Shown here: piece after piece, positions 9,481 to 17,847 of the stretch
How the letters are laid out: every line of letters starts with the position of its first letter
Position numbering within the stretch: position 1 is the first letter of the stretch
Origin: Allofranklinella schreckenbergeri
Lineage (GTDB): Bacteria > Pseudomonadota > Gammaproteobacteria > Burkholderiales > Burkholderiaceae_C
Reading direction: 5' to 3'
NCBI RefSeq assembly: GCF_003703475.1
Contig: NZ_RDQM01000007.1
Span: 62,001-126,000, forward strand
Length of the DNA stretch: 64,000 nt
The notes under the pieces: generated by a model
The model's database searches: none
Seen by the model: the letters and a program-made list of their open reading frames with translations, nothing else
Told to the model about the DNA's origin: nothing
Position numbers and translations under genes: made by a program

Positions 9481-11192
9481 CAGGCATCCTCTTCGTCGCC
9501 GCCAAACATGTCTGCCGTTGCCGTGTCGGCAGCTTTTCGCCCTTTCCCTTTGGCAGCAGGCGGGCTTGAAGGCGCTTGCGCATCCGGCTTGGCCAACGGC
9601 AAATTCGCCACGTTCAGGCTGTAATCGTCCTGCCCCCACTCGCAGCGGGCCAAAATCATCTTGGGGATTTTCTTCAGCGTCAGATTCGGCCAGCGCTCAA
9701 GCGCCTGCTGCGCCGTCACGCCACGAAAGGCCGAGCAGCAAATCAGCAAACTGCGGCCATCGCCCACCTCATCGGCCAGCGCCTGCAACTGCGCGGCAGA
9801 CAAACTTTGCGTGGTCACGAAAATAAAATCCTGCTCGCTGGAATGCCCATGCTGCCACCACAGCGTTTCCGAAGGCGCATAGGTAAAACCCTCCAGCTTT
9901 GCCAGCGCCTCGGCCAGCATGGCCGCGTTGTATGCCGGGTTGATGATCGGATTGCCCCAGCGGTCATTCACGATCAGGCTCGGCGCCAGCCGGTAATAGC
10001 GAAAGCCCCCGCCGCCCTGCCAGTTCACCGCCTTGGAAATACCGCCCTGGTCTTCCCCATCAATGACTTTTTTCAGGCGCGGAATGATGTGCGTATGGCA
10101 ATGCTCGCCCAGCTCCACCATGATCCAGCGGCGGCCCATTTTGTGCGCGACAGCACCCGTGGTGCCGGAACCGGCGAAGGAGTCGAGGACGAGATCACCG
10201 GGGTTGGTGGCTATATGCAATATAAGCCCCACTAACTCCTCCGGCTTTGGTGTTGCAAATGGCTCAATATCAGGTAGCAACTTCCTCAAATGGTCACGTT
10301 TAGCCGACTGATTTGAGCCTGCCTCTTCAGCAGGCCACCAAGTTCTGGGAACAACCCCGTCCTTCACATCCGCAAGATATCTTTTTATCAACGGCATTCC
10401 ATCACCATTTGCGCCAAAGTAGACTCTTCCTTCTGCTCTAGCTTTTTCAAAATTTTCCTTTGAAAACCTCCAATAGTTACCTTTTGGTGGCGTTACAACT
10501 CGCCCAGATGGCAACGTGATTGGGTAAAGAAGTGAATCGCCTCCACTTTTTGCGGTTCCATTATCACCTTGAAGCCAAACTCCGCGCGGGTCATTATCTG
10601 GATTGCGGTAACGAGATTTTTGAGCATCGCTTCTTGGTAAAGGGTTGCGTACCCTTTTCCAAGACTCCCTATTTTTTGCGAAGAGAAGCACGTGATCGTG
10701 CGCGCTAGAGATATCAGTATCGTTTCTTCTCCCCTTATCCTTTTCCCATGCAAATGAGGATACAAAATTCGATCGCCCAAAAATCTCATCACACAGCACT
10801 TTCAAATAGTGTGCCTCGTTGTCATCAATCGTGATCCACAACGAACCATCATCTGAAAGCAAACGCCTGATGATCTCCAGCCGGTCGCGCATCAGCCCCA
10901 GCCAAATCGAATGCTCCAGCCCGTCGTCGTAATGGGTAAACGCACTGCCCGTGTTGTACGGCGGGTCAATGAACACGCATTTCACCTTGCCCGCAAACTC
11001 CGCCTCCAGCGCCTTCAAGGCCAGCAGGTTATCCCCAAAAATCAGCCGGTTATCAAAAACATCCACCTCCGACACCCGCCGCCCAGCGTGATACGACCGC
11101 TCCCCATTCTCCAGCAAAATCCGCGCCTCCAGCTTCGGCCGCTTGTCTTTGCCAATCCAGGTGAGTTCGAGTTTTTGGTTTTTGCTATTCAT
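9480..11192 (-). CDS. Type III DNA adenine methyltransferase Mod
   Basis: This 570-residue beta-class N6-adenine methyltransferase marks self DNA and provides sequence recognition for the Res subunit. The catalytic motif IV DPPYNTG is at residues 76-82 and the SAM-binding motif I FAGSGTTG at about 338-346, the order expected for type III Mod. The segment between them (about residues 115-325, bases 10225-10850) should contain the target-recognition domain, and it is strikingly AT-richer than both flanks. I take the ATG at 11192, preceded by an AGGAA ribosome-binding site; a TTG one codon upstream is also possible. It follows the D12 methyltransferase by 13 bases and overlaps rhuM. Confidence 0.92.
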   Translation of the reverse strand: MNSKNQKLELTWIGKDKRPKLEARILLENGERSYHAGRRVSEVDVFDNRLIFGDNLLALKALEAEFAGKVKCVFIDPPYNTGSAFTHYDDGLEHSIWLGLMRDRLEIIRRLLSDDGSLWITIDDNEAHYLKVLCDEIFGRSNFVSSFAWEKDKGRRNDTDISSAHDHVLLFAKNRESWKRVRNPLPRSDAQKSRYRNPDNDPRGVWLQGDNGTAKSGGDSLLYPITLPSGRVVTPPKGNYWRFSKENFEKARAEGRVYFGANGDGMPLIKRYLADVKDGVVPRTWWPAEEAGSNQSAKRDHLRKLLPDIEPFATPKPEELVGLILHIATNPGDLVLDSFAGSGTTGAVAHKMGRRWIMVELGEHCHTHIIPRLKKVIDGEDQGGISKAVNWQGGGGFRYYRLAPSLIVNDRWGNPIINPAYNAAMLAEALAKLEGFTYAPSETLWWQHGHSSEQDFIFVTTQSLSAAQLQALADEVGDGRSLLICCSAFRGVTAQQALERWPNLTLKKIPKMILARCEWGQDDYSLNVANLPLAKPDAQAPSSPPAAKGKGRKAADTATADMFGGDEEDA

Positions 11193-11205
11193 CAAAATTT
11201 CCTGC

Positions 11206-12093
11206 TCAGCTCACAGCCTTTGCTTGCGGGATCCCTTCCTCCGGGATTTCAATGTTTTGACTGAAGAACATCACCTCATTCCCTACGTATCGTTTTTGTG
11301 CAGTGTAGTTCAGACCATAACTCAATGACTGACTCATCTGATACATGGCGCAAATTTCCCCAGTATTGTCATAGGACACAACCCATGGCCATTTAAAGCT
11401 TTTTTGCTGTAGTTTTTTTGCTATGGCAGCATGATCATCGTGTTCATAGTAGTTACGATACAGCCCTTTACCCTTCACGTAGTAGGGTGGGTCGAGATAG
11501 ATGAGCGATTTCTTCGGCAAGAAATCCGAGCATCGATTCAGAAGATTCAGGGAGTCTTCACAGTAAACGGAAATACTGGAGGAGTAATTTGCAATTGCTT
11601 GTATGCGTGCGGCCACGACATCCTTTTTGAAGCGCGCATCCAGCTTGTAATCACCATTTTGCTTCTGACCTCCAATGACTCCCGCCTTGAGAATTCCGGA
11701 ACGATTCGTTCGGTTCATGAACAGTGTTGCAAACCCCTTTTCAACCATGCTCGCCTTGGCTTCTCCGCGTAAAACAGATCGCCACCTAAACCATTCCTCA
11801 ATGGTAATGGGCGTAGAGTCGAGTAAGCGCAACAATTCACGGGAATGCTTGGTTACAGAAATCCAGAAGGCATACACCGCTGGATCAGCATCATTGATAT
11901 GAATATGACTGGCGTGGCCATGGAGCAATAGCTCCAACGCTACTCCAGCACCACCAGCGTACGGCTCCAAGTAGTGCCCTCCCAAGAGCCCATTCTTCCG
12001 CATCACATCTGCAATAAAAGTGGCAAATGGTCCCTTGCCGCCAGGGTAGCGCAGCGGGCTATATAGTTTATTCGAATACACAATTAACCTCAC
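11206..12093 (-). CDS. D12-class (Dam-like) N6-adenine DNA methyltransferase
   Basis: This 295-residue protein is an alpha-class adenine methyltransferase of the MethyltransfD12/Dam family. The N-terminal SPLRYPGGKG (residues 12-21) and EPYAGGAG (43-50) form the SAM pocket, and DPPYY at 201-205 is the catalytic motif. The start is GTG and overlaps the stop of the preceding ATPase gene by four bases (GTGA), so the two are translationally coupled. Composition is much lower in GC than the chromosome. Having a second, unrelated methyltransferase in the same operon as Mod is unusual. The coupling suggests that it protects the cell from the ATPase/Toprim protein upstream; that role is inferred. Confidence 0.88.
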   Translation of the reverse strand: MRLIVYSNKLYSPLRYPGGKGPFATFIADVMRKNGLLGGHYLEPYAGGAGVALELLLHGHASHIHINDADPAVYAFWISVTKHSRELLRLLDSTPITIEEWFRWRSVLRGEAKASMVEKGFATLFMNRTNRSGILKAGVIGGQKQNGDYKLDARFKKDVVAARIQAIANYSSSISVYCEDSLNLLNRCSDFLPKKSLIYLDPPYYVKGKGLYRNYYEHDDHAAIAKKLQQKSFKWPWVVSYDNTGEICAMYQMSQSLSYGLNYTAQKRYVGNEVMFFSQNIEIPEEGIPQAKAVS

Positions 12094-13772
12094 TTTGGCT
12101 TTGTTTTTAATACAGCCAGCTTGCTGGCATCAACAGCATAGCCGCTACTCATTACGCCGCGAAGAGCCAGTTCGAAGCATTCTAAAAATTTATTGCAGGC
12201 ATCTCGATTATTTTCGATCCAGTGCCTCCACGGGTTGCGCGACTTTGATGGCAAGGCAACAAGTTTTTGAAACTCGGAATCCTTGTAGAATCGCTTGAAG
12301 ACTTCTCGTGGCTTCTTGTTGCCTTGATAATTTTTTAGGTTTTCTTTTACATCAACCCGATCTCCATTGATGGAAAATTCACGGATGACCTCTGCCGCTG
12401 ATTGGGTAAAATTTGGGCGAGCATACCCCAAATCATTTCCCCAAAAATCATTATCAGCAGGGAGGTTGTATAGATACTCGAAGATCAACTGATCAGGAGG
12501 CAATTTTCCCGGAAGAATAACCACGGTCTTCGGGTTCTTCTTGCCAACCTGATGAGCAGCATCCGAATCCAAGCATATGATGCTTCTCTCTGAGAACTCC
12601 GGTACGCCATGCTTGATTAACTGCAGGTAGTTTGAACAGCCCAAAGTCACCTCTGGCAGTGAATTTGTAAATCTCTTGATGGACTGCCGGTTCATCAGGG
12701 CAGCATAGAAGTCCGCTGCCTCCTTGTCTTCGAAGTAAACATTGACCTTGGGAAGCTTTTCGCCTGTCCCCACTGCAACAGTCTGGGTGTTGATGTCTGC
12801 ACTGATCCGTGGCCAAGACCAGTCCTTCATCACCTGCACATCACCAAACGTGTTGCTTAAATAGACAGTTTTATATTTACGTTGGTATAACTGACTTTGT
12901 TGGTAGGCATACTCAATCAGTGTAGGCGAATGAGAGGTCATCACGACCTGAAGATTAAGTTCTCTGCACTCCCTTTCCAAAATTTTCAACAGGTTTACTT
13001 GTGCTGTTGGAAAAAGCCCGGCATCTGCTTCGTCTATAAGCAGCAGGCCACCTTTGTAGTCAGTATATTCTTCCTTCAGCTTGCGAAACGACATCAACGC
13101 CAAGATGATTTGCCCTGCATTGTCTTCACCAGCAGAAACAGAATCTTGATCATAGTTTTCGCCATGCGCCACCGCTGAACTAATAGTTCCTCCTGTCCCT
13201 GTGGCCAGAGAGGATTGGCGATTTAATAGTTCATTAGTTAGCCCAATGAATTCTTCCTTGTGCTCCTCCAAATAATCGAAATTATTAATTTCATATTTCC
13301 TGTCTGCAATGGGGTAAAGTCGCTTTAAGCTAAGGAAAATAACTGGATGAGTGAAGTTGCGACTTGTGTTTTCTCCCTTTTTGACTGTACTGTTATTGCG
13401 AACTACCGGTCTTGGTGACGCGCCTCGCTTCATTAGCTCAAGTTTTGCGGTTGCATCCTGATTGGTGTGGCCGTCATGTAATTCTATGTTAACAATCATT
13501 GATCCGGGCTGGTCGAATTCTTTTGAAATTCTGAAATGCTCGCTGTATTGAGACTTAAACGAGCTTCCAGCAATTTGCTGATAATTGATCTCCTTGTCTT
13601 TGGTGTAATCTTTCTCGAAGCTAAAAATTTGCGCTGCGATGCCGAGAATGGATGATTTTGATGTTCCATTCTTTCCGCAAATGACTGTAATGTGATCGCC
13701 GAATTCAATTTCCACATTATTTAATGCGCGAAACTTTTCAATTGTCAACTTTTTTATCTGAGTTTTTGACAT
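12090..13772 (-). CDS. OLD-like AAA ATPase with C-terminal Toprim-type nuclease region
   Basis: This 560-residue protein combines an SMC/ABC-type ATPase with a Toprim-like domain, as in the OLD, GajA and AriA/B group of anti-phage effectors. Walker A (GKNGTSKSS) is at residues 33-41, a signature-like SAGED near 213, Walker B (LLLIDEADAG) at 244-252 and the switch histidine in TSHSPTL near 279. The C-terminal part has NVYFEDKEAADFY (acidic residue near 348) and CLDSDAA (402-404), which fit the Toprim glutamate and DxD. I chose the ATG at 13772 because it has an AGGGGAA ribosome-binding site and lies 11 bases after the helicase stop; an ATG at 13799 overlaps that gene. Composition is AT-rich. 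It overlaps the D12 methyltransferase gene. Confidence 0.8.
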   Translation of the reverse strand: MSKTQIKKLTIEKFRALNNVEIEFGDHITVICGKNGTSKSSILGIAAQIFSFEKDYTKDKEINYQQIAGSSFKSQYSEHFRISKEFDQPGSMIVNIELHDGHTNQDATAKLELMKRGASPRPVVRNNSTVKKGENTSRNFTHPVIFLSLKRLYPIADRKYEINNFDYLEEHKEEFIGLTNELLNRQSSLATGTGGTISSAVAHGENYDQDSVSAGEDNAGQIILALMSFRKLKEEYTDYKGGLLLIDEADAGLFPTAQVNLLKILERECRELNLQVVMTSHSPTLIEYAYQQSQLYQRKYKTVYLSNTFGDVQVMKDWSWPRISADINTQTVAVGTGEKLPKVNVYFEDKEAADFYAALMNRQSIKRFTNSLPEVTLGCSNYLQLIKHGVPEFSERSIICLDSDAAHQVGKKNPKTVVILPGKLPPDQLIFEYLYNLPADNDFWGNDLGYARPNFTQSAAEVIREFSINGDRVDVKENLKNYQGNKKPREVFKRFYKDSEFQKLVALPSKSRNPWRHWIENNRDACNKFLECFELALRGVMSSGYAVDASKLAVLKTKPK

Positions 13773-13783
13773 TGCTCTTCCCC

Positions 13784-16681
13784 TTATATCAATATCCACT
13801 CAATCAAGAACAATTCCTGCTCTTCCACCCGCTGCTGCAACTGCCCCTCCAGCCCCTCGATCAGTTGGTTGCGCTGCGCCTCGATCGCATCCTGCCGTTC
13901 AAACAGTTCACGGCGCTGTTTGCTGCGCTGGGCTTCCAGTTGGCGTTGCTGTTTTTGCCAGTGCAGTTTGTCTTCCAGGGTGGCGGCATGGGTGGCGCTG
14001 CGGCGTACTTCCTTGATTTGGCGGTCGGTTTCCTTGATGGCTTCTTCCAGGCCGAGTTTGAGGTCGTCGGCCCAGTCGTCGAGTTTTTGCACTTCCTGCT
14101 CGAAGTGGCCGAGGTTGCGTTGCTGGATGCCCGTCAGCAGGGCTTGGCGGCGGGTGTGTAGTGCGTCCAGCAGGGGCGGTGTGGCGCTGGGGGCGGGGAT
14201 GCTGGCTGCGGTGGCGGGCAGGCGCAGGAGTTTTTCCGCATCCTCGGGGTGCAGGGCTTGGCCGCTGGCGGTGGCGGCGGCCAGCAGGCAGTGTTCTTCG
14301 GTGTGGCCCAGGGCGTGCACGCGCAGCAGTTTGAGGGCGAGTTGGCCGCTTTGGCCGCGGTAGGGCTCCAGGGTGCTGATTTTGTTGCCGTAGGCGGCGT
14401 AGTCGAACGTTAGCCGCGCGGGCGGGTTGGCGCGCTGGCGGGCTTGTTGCAACAGGTGTTCGGCCAGGGGGTGGCCGGTGCGGTAGAGGTGGGCGTGGCC
14501 GTTCTTGCGGGGCAGTTCGTAGCGGCCGGGCTCCACGCCGTGCAGGCCGGGCGGCAGGCTGTGCAGGGTGAAGCCGTGTTCGTCAAAGTGGGCGTGCGGG
14601 CCCAGCTCGCTTTGGGTGAGGGCGAGCAGCATGTGTTCGAACTGGTTGCGGGTGTTGCGGCTGTCGTCGTGGCGCAGGCGCAGTTTTTGCTGCACTTCTT
14701 CGTCAAAGTTTTCCAGCAGGGTTTGCCGAGTTTGCATCATGGCCTGGTTGATTTCGCCGGAGAGCTCTTCTTGCAGGCTGGCAAAGCCGGCCTGGATTTC
14801 TTGCGGGCTGCGGCAGGTGCGGTAGATGTCGGCAATGCGGCGCTCCAGATCCACACCGCTGCCGATGGCGCCCAGCACTTCGTCGCTGGCGCCGAAGACG
14901 CCCTCAAAGAGCTGGAATTTCTCGGCCAGCAGTTGGTAGACGCGGGCGTCGGCTTCGTTGCTGCGGTCGACGAAGTTGACGACGACGACGTCGTGCTTCT
15001 GCCCGTAGCGGTGGCAGCGGCCAATGCGCTGTTCGACGCGCTGGGGGTTCCAGGGCAGGTCGTAGTTGATGACGAGGGAGCAGAACTGGAGGTTGATGCC
15101 TTCGGCACCAGCCTCGGTGGCGATCATGAGGGTGCCGCGTTCTTTGAAGTGCTCCACCAGCGCGGCGCGGGTGTCGGCGGTTTTGGAGCCGGTGATGCGG
15201 TCTGTGCCCGCGTGGCGCTTTAGCCAGTCTTTGTAAATAGCTTGTGCTTGCGCGTCGCTGTTGCTGCCATTGAAGAGCACGATGCCCTGGCCGCTTTCAC
15301 CGGCGTAAGAGGTGTCGGCCAACAGGGTTTGCAGGTAGTCCTGGGTGCGTTTGGATTCGGTGAAGATGATGGCTTTTTGCGCCGCGCCCAGGCGTTCGAG
15401 CTCTTCAAAGGCTTTGCCCAGCGCGGTGAGCAGGGCCTGGCCTTTGGCATCCTGGCGGATGCGGGTGGCCAGTTGCTGGAAGTGTTCCAGCTCTTCGATT
15501 TCGGCCTGGATGGCCTGGTATTCGTTGGGCTGGCTGGGCGGGGCAGGGGCGCTTTGGCCGTTTTCAGTGCCCGGCTCGTCGCTCCATTCGTCGGCGGTTT
15601 CGTCCAGGCTTTCGTAGTCTTGGTCCAGGGTTTCGAGCAGATCGCAGCCGGGGGCGGTTTCGGCCAGCACGGTGCGCAGGCGCTGCGCCATGGTGCCCAA
15701 GGCTCCGGCAATGGCGTGGCTGCTGGAGGCCAGCAGTTTCCACAGCACTAGCGAGATCAGTTGCCGCTGCCCTTCGGGCAGGGCCTTGAGGCTGGGGCGG
15801 CGCAGGTAGTCGGCCACCTGGCTGGAAAGCGCCTGCTCGTCTGCCGAGGGGGTGAATTCCTGCACGATGGCCTTGCGCCGGGTGTAGGACACGTAAGGCT
15901 GCACCTGGCGGCGCAAGGTGCGCTGGCAGACGGGGGCCAGGCGCTGGCGCAGCTTGTGCAGGCTTTGCTCGGTGGCCTTGGCGCCAAACTGGGTGCGAAA
16001 GCTCTCCAGGTCGCCAAACACGCGCTCGTCGATCAGGCTGACCAGGCCGTACAGCTCCAGCAGGGTGTTTTGCAGCGGCGTGGCGGTGAGCAGCACCTTG
16101 GCAGGCACGTGCGCCAGCGCATCTTTGAGCGTTCTGGCGATGACGTTGCCTTTTTTGTAGACGTTGCGCAGGCGGTGGGCTTCGTCCAGCACCACCAGGT
16201 CCCAGGCCAGGCGCTTGAGGTCGTCGGCCTTGGCCTTGGCAAACTGGTAGGAGCAGATGATGGGGCCGCCCGCGTGTTCAAACGGGTTGCCGCGGCCTTG
16301 CTTGCGCAGCTCCCTGTAGCTCTTGGCTTCCAGAATGAGGCTTTGCAGGCCGAACTTGTCTTGCAGCTCCTGATGCCACTGTTTGCGCAGGTTGGCGGGC
16401 ACGATGATGAGCATCCGGCGCTTGCGCTCGGCCCAGCGTTGCAGGATGACCAGGCCGGCCTCGATGGTTTTGCCCAGGCCCACTTCGTCGGCCAGGATCA
16501 CGCCCTTGGAGAGCGGGTTGCGGCAGGCAAACAAGGCGGCATCGACCTGGTGCGGGTTCAAATCCACTTGCGCATCCACCAGGCTGCTGGCCAGCGCAGC
16601 CACGCTGCCGCTCTCGGCCTGGCGGGTGAGTTGCCAAGCGAGGTATTGGGATTGGTGGGGGGGCAGAAAGCGCTGCATCAT
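13784..16681 (-). CDS. SNF2-family DEAH helicase/ATPase
   Basis: This 965-residue protein is an SNF2/HepA-type superfamily 2 DNA translocase. The first RecA-like domain has ADEVGLGKT at residues 64-72 and DEAH at 166-169 with LTATPLQN after it. The second has AIIFTESKRTQDYL, ATEAGAEGINLQ and the motif VI EQRIGRCHRYGQ. The C-terminal 100 residues are rich in Q, E, K and R and should form a coiled coil. It is the promoter-proximal gene of the six-gene defence operon. GC content is close to the host, unlike the two genes that follow. A helicase, a methylase and an ATPase together recall the Hma-type systems of defence catalogues, but membership is not shown here. Confidence 0.9.
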   Translation of the reverse strand: MMQRFLPPHQSQYLAWQLTRQAESGSVAALASSLVDAQVDLNPHQVDAALFACRNPLSKGVILADEVGLGKTIEAGLVILQRWAERKRRMLIIVPANLRKQWHQELQDKFGLQSLILEAKSYRELRKQGRGNPFEHAGGPIICSYQFAKAKADDLKRLAWDLVVLDEAHRLRNVYKKGNVIARTLKDALAHVPAKVLLTATPLQNTLLELYGLVSLIDERVFGDLESFRTQFGAKATEQSLHKLRQRLAPVCQRTLRRQVQPYVSYTRRKAIVQEFTPSADEQALSSQVADYLRRPSLKALPEGQRQLISLVLWKLLASSSHAIAGALGTMAQRLRTVLAETAPGCDLLETLDQDYESLDETADEWSDEPGTENGQSAPAPPSQPNEYQAIQAEIEELEHFQQLATRIRQDAKGQALLTALGKAFEELERLGAAQKAIIFTESKRTQDYLQTLLADTSYAGESGQGIVLFNGSNSDAQAQAIYKDWLKRHAGTDRITGSKTADTRAALVEHFKERGTLMIATEAGAEGINLQFCSLVINYDLPWNPQRVEQRIGRCHRYGQKHDVVVVNFVDRSNEADARVYQLLAEKFQLFEGVFGASDEVLGAIGSGVDLERRIADIYRTCRSPQEIQAGFASLQEELSGEINQAMMQTRQTLLENFDEEVQQKLRLRHDDSRNTRNQFEHMLLALTQSELGPHAHFDEHGFTLHSLPPGLHGVEPGRYELPRKNGHAHLYRTGHPLAEHLLQQARQRANPPARLTFDYAAYGNKISTLEPYRGQSGQLALKLLRVHALGHTEEHCLLAAATASGQALHPEDAEKLLRLPATAASIPAPSATPPLLDALHTRRQALLTGIQQRNLGHFEQEVQKLDDWADDLKLGLEEAIKETDRQIKEVRRSATHAATLEDKLHWQKQQRQLEAQRSKQRRELFERQDAIEAQRNQLIEGLEGQLQQRVEEQELFLIEWILI

Positions 16682-17068
16682 CCGTTTTCCTTAATGCGCC
16701 GTAATACCTACAGCCTTGTCATTCATGCTGCTGATCTGTCAATGTTCGGCTATCGTTTGACTTTTGGATTGATTGTTTTCGTTGAGGGGAGGGAGATTGC
16801 AGCACATTTCACGGCCTTTCCATCAACTTTGCAGGCAACTGATGCGGTAGGCCATTGTTACTTAAGAGCCTATTGAGGCCTGAGTCCCAATGGGCAAAAA
16901 ATGGCTTGGGATGCGATGCAAAACACCACCTGCACCTACCATGCAGTCTTGGCTCAAAGCAGAGCGAGGGTTTTCTGGCGCTGCAGCCCCCAATCCGTTT
17001 TCTTGTCGGCCATACAAAAACTTTCAACAGACTGACAGCGTTGGCGCCACTCATGCCTTTCTTTTCCC
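16682..17068. other. Divergent intergenic region upstream of the defence operon
   Basis: These 387 bases separate the SNF2 gene (minus strand) from the GIY-YIG gene (plus strand) and should contain both promoters. Composition is lower in GC than the surroundings, especially at 16690-16800. Short open frames on both strands show no recognisable domain. I see no transposase remnant or integration-site repeat, although this is where an island boundary would be expected. Confidence 0.5.
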
Positions 17069-17710
17069 ATGCCCCAGATCGTCTATGTCCTGACCAATGA
17101 AGCCATGCCCGGCATCGTCAAGATCGGCATGACCGAAGCCGATTCGGTGGAATCGCGCCTGGCCCAGCTCAATGCGCACAGCGGCGTGCCGCTGCCGTTC
17201 GAGTGTTACTTCGCCGCGGAGGTGGAGGCCTGCCGCCGGATCGAGAGCATCCTGCACCAGTTGTTTTCCGAGCAGCGCATCAATCCGCGCCGCGAGTTCT
17301 TTCGTGTTGATCCGGAAAAGGTAGTGCTGGCAATCAGCATTGGCAAGTTCACGGAGGTCACGCCCGGACAGATCGCAGCCGATGCCGAGGATCGGCAGGC
17401 GCTGGAGAAGGAAAAGGCGCGCCGCCCGCGTATCCGCCTGGCCGCGCTCGGCATCCATCAGGGGGCGGTACTGCATTTCTCGCGCGATGAGGCCATCACC
17501 GCCACGGTGCAGCAGGACAACCGGGTGAGCTATCAGGGGCAGGAAATGAGCCTGTCGGCGGCGGCGCTGGCCGCGCTGCACCGGCTGGGCTATCGCACGC
17601 CTACGGCCAGTGGTTCGGAACATTGGCTGTTCGAGGGGGAGTTGCTCGACGAGCGCCGCCGCCGCATGGAAGCCGAGCAGTTCGACGCCAACGCGCCGGG
17701 CGCGAGCTGA
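17069..17710 (+). CDS. GIY-YIG nuclease-family protein with RAMA/DUF4357-like C-terminus
   Basis: This 213-residue protein starts with a GIY-YIG-type domain of the T5orf172/MUG113 kind: IVYVLTNEAMPGIVKIGMTE (residues 4-23), a conserved arginine in SRLAQLN and a glutamate in the helix after ECYFAAEVEA. A charged linker near residues 105-120 leads to a second domain with GAVLHFSRD and MSLSAAALAALHRLGY followed by HWLFEGELL, which resembles the RAMA/DUF4357 fold found with restriction genes. It would act on DNA or help recognise modified DNA; the biological role is unknown. It is divergent from the defence operon and may belong to it functionally. Confidence 0.75.
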   Translation: MPQIVYVLTNEAMPGIVKIGMTEADSVESRLAQLNAHSGVPLPFECYFAAEVEACRRIESILHQLFSEQRINPRREFFRVDPEKVVLAISIGKFTEVTPGQIAADAEDRQALEKEKARRPRIRLAALGIHQGAVLHFSRDEAITATVQQDNRVSYQGQEMSLSAAALAALHRLGYRTPTASGSEHWLFEGELLDERRRRMEAEQFDANAPGAS

Positions 17711-17847
17711 TCGCAGCTTTGCCGCCCATCCCTCCCCGCCCGGCCCAGCAGTGGGGCGGGGCGGCAGTCAAGCCCCTGCTTTCCATGCGCCAGCGCGCTG
17801 CAATTCGGTAGTACCCTCAGCGCCTTTGCATCCACCTGATCGATACC

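Noticed and set aside
13773-13799. An upstream ATG at 13799 for the OLD-like ATPase
   Set aside because: It overlaps the helicase stop and lacks a ribosome-binding site, whereas the ATG at 13772 has AGGGGAA at a good distance.
16550-16575. A GGTTCAAATCC string resembling a tRNA T-arm
   Set aside because: It lies inside the SNF2 helicase gene, and no acceptor stem or anticodon arm surrounds it.
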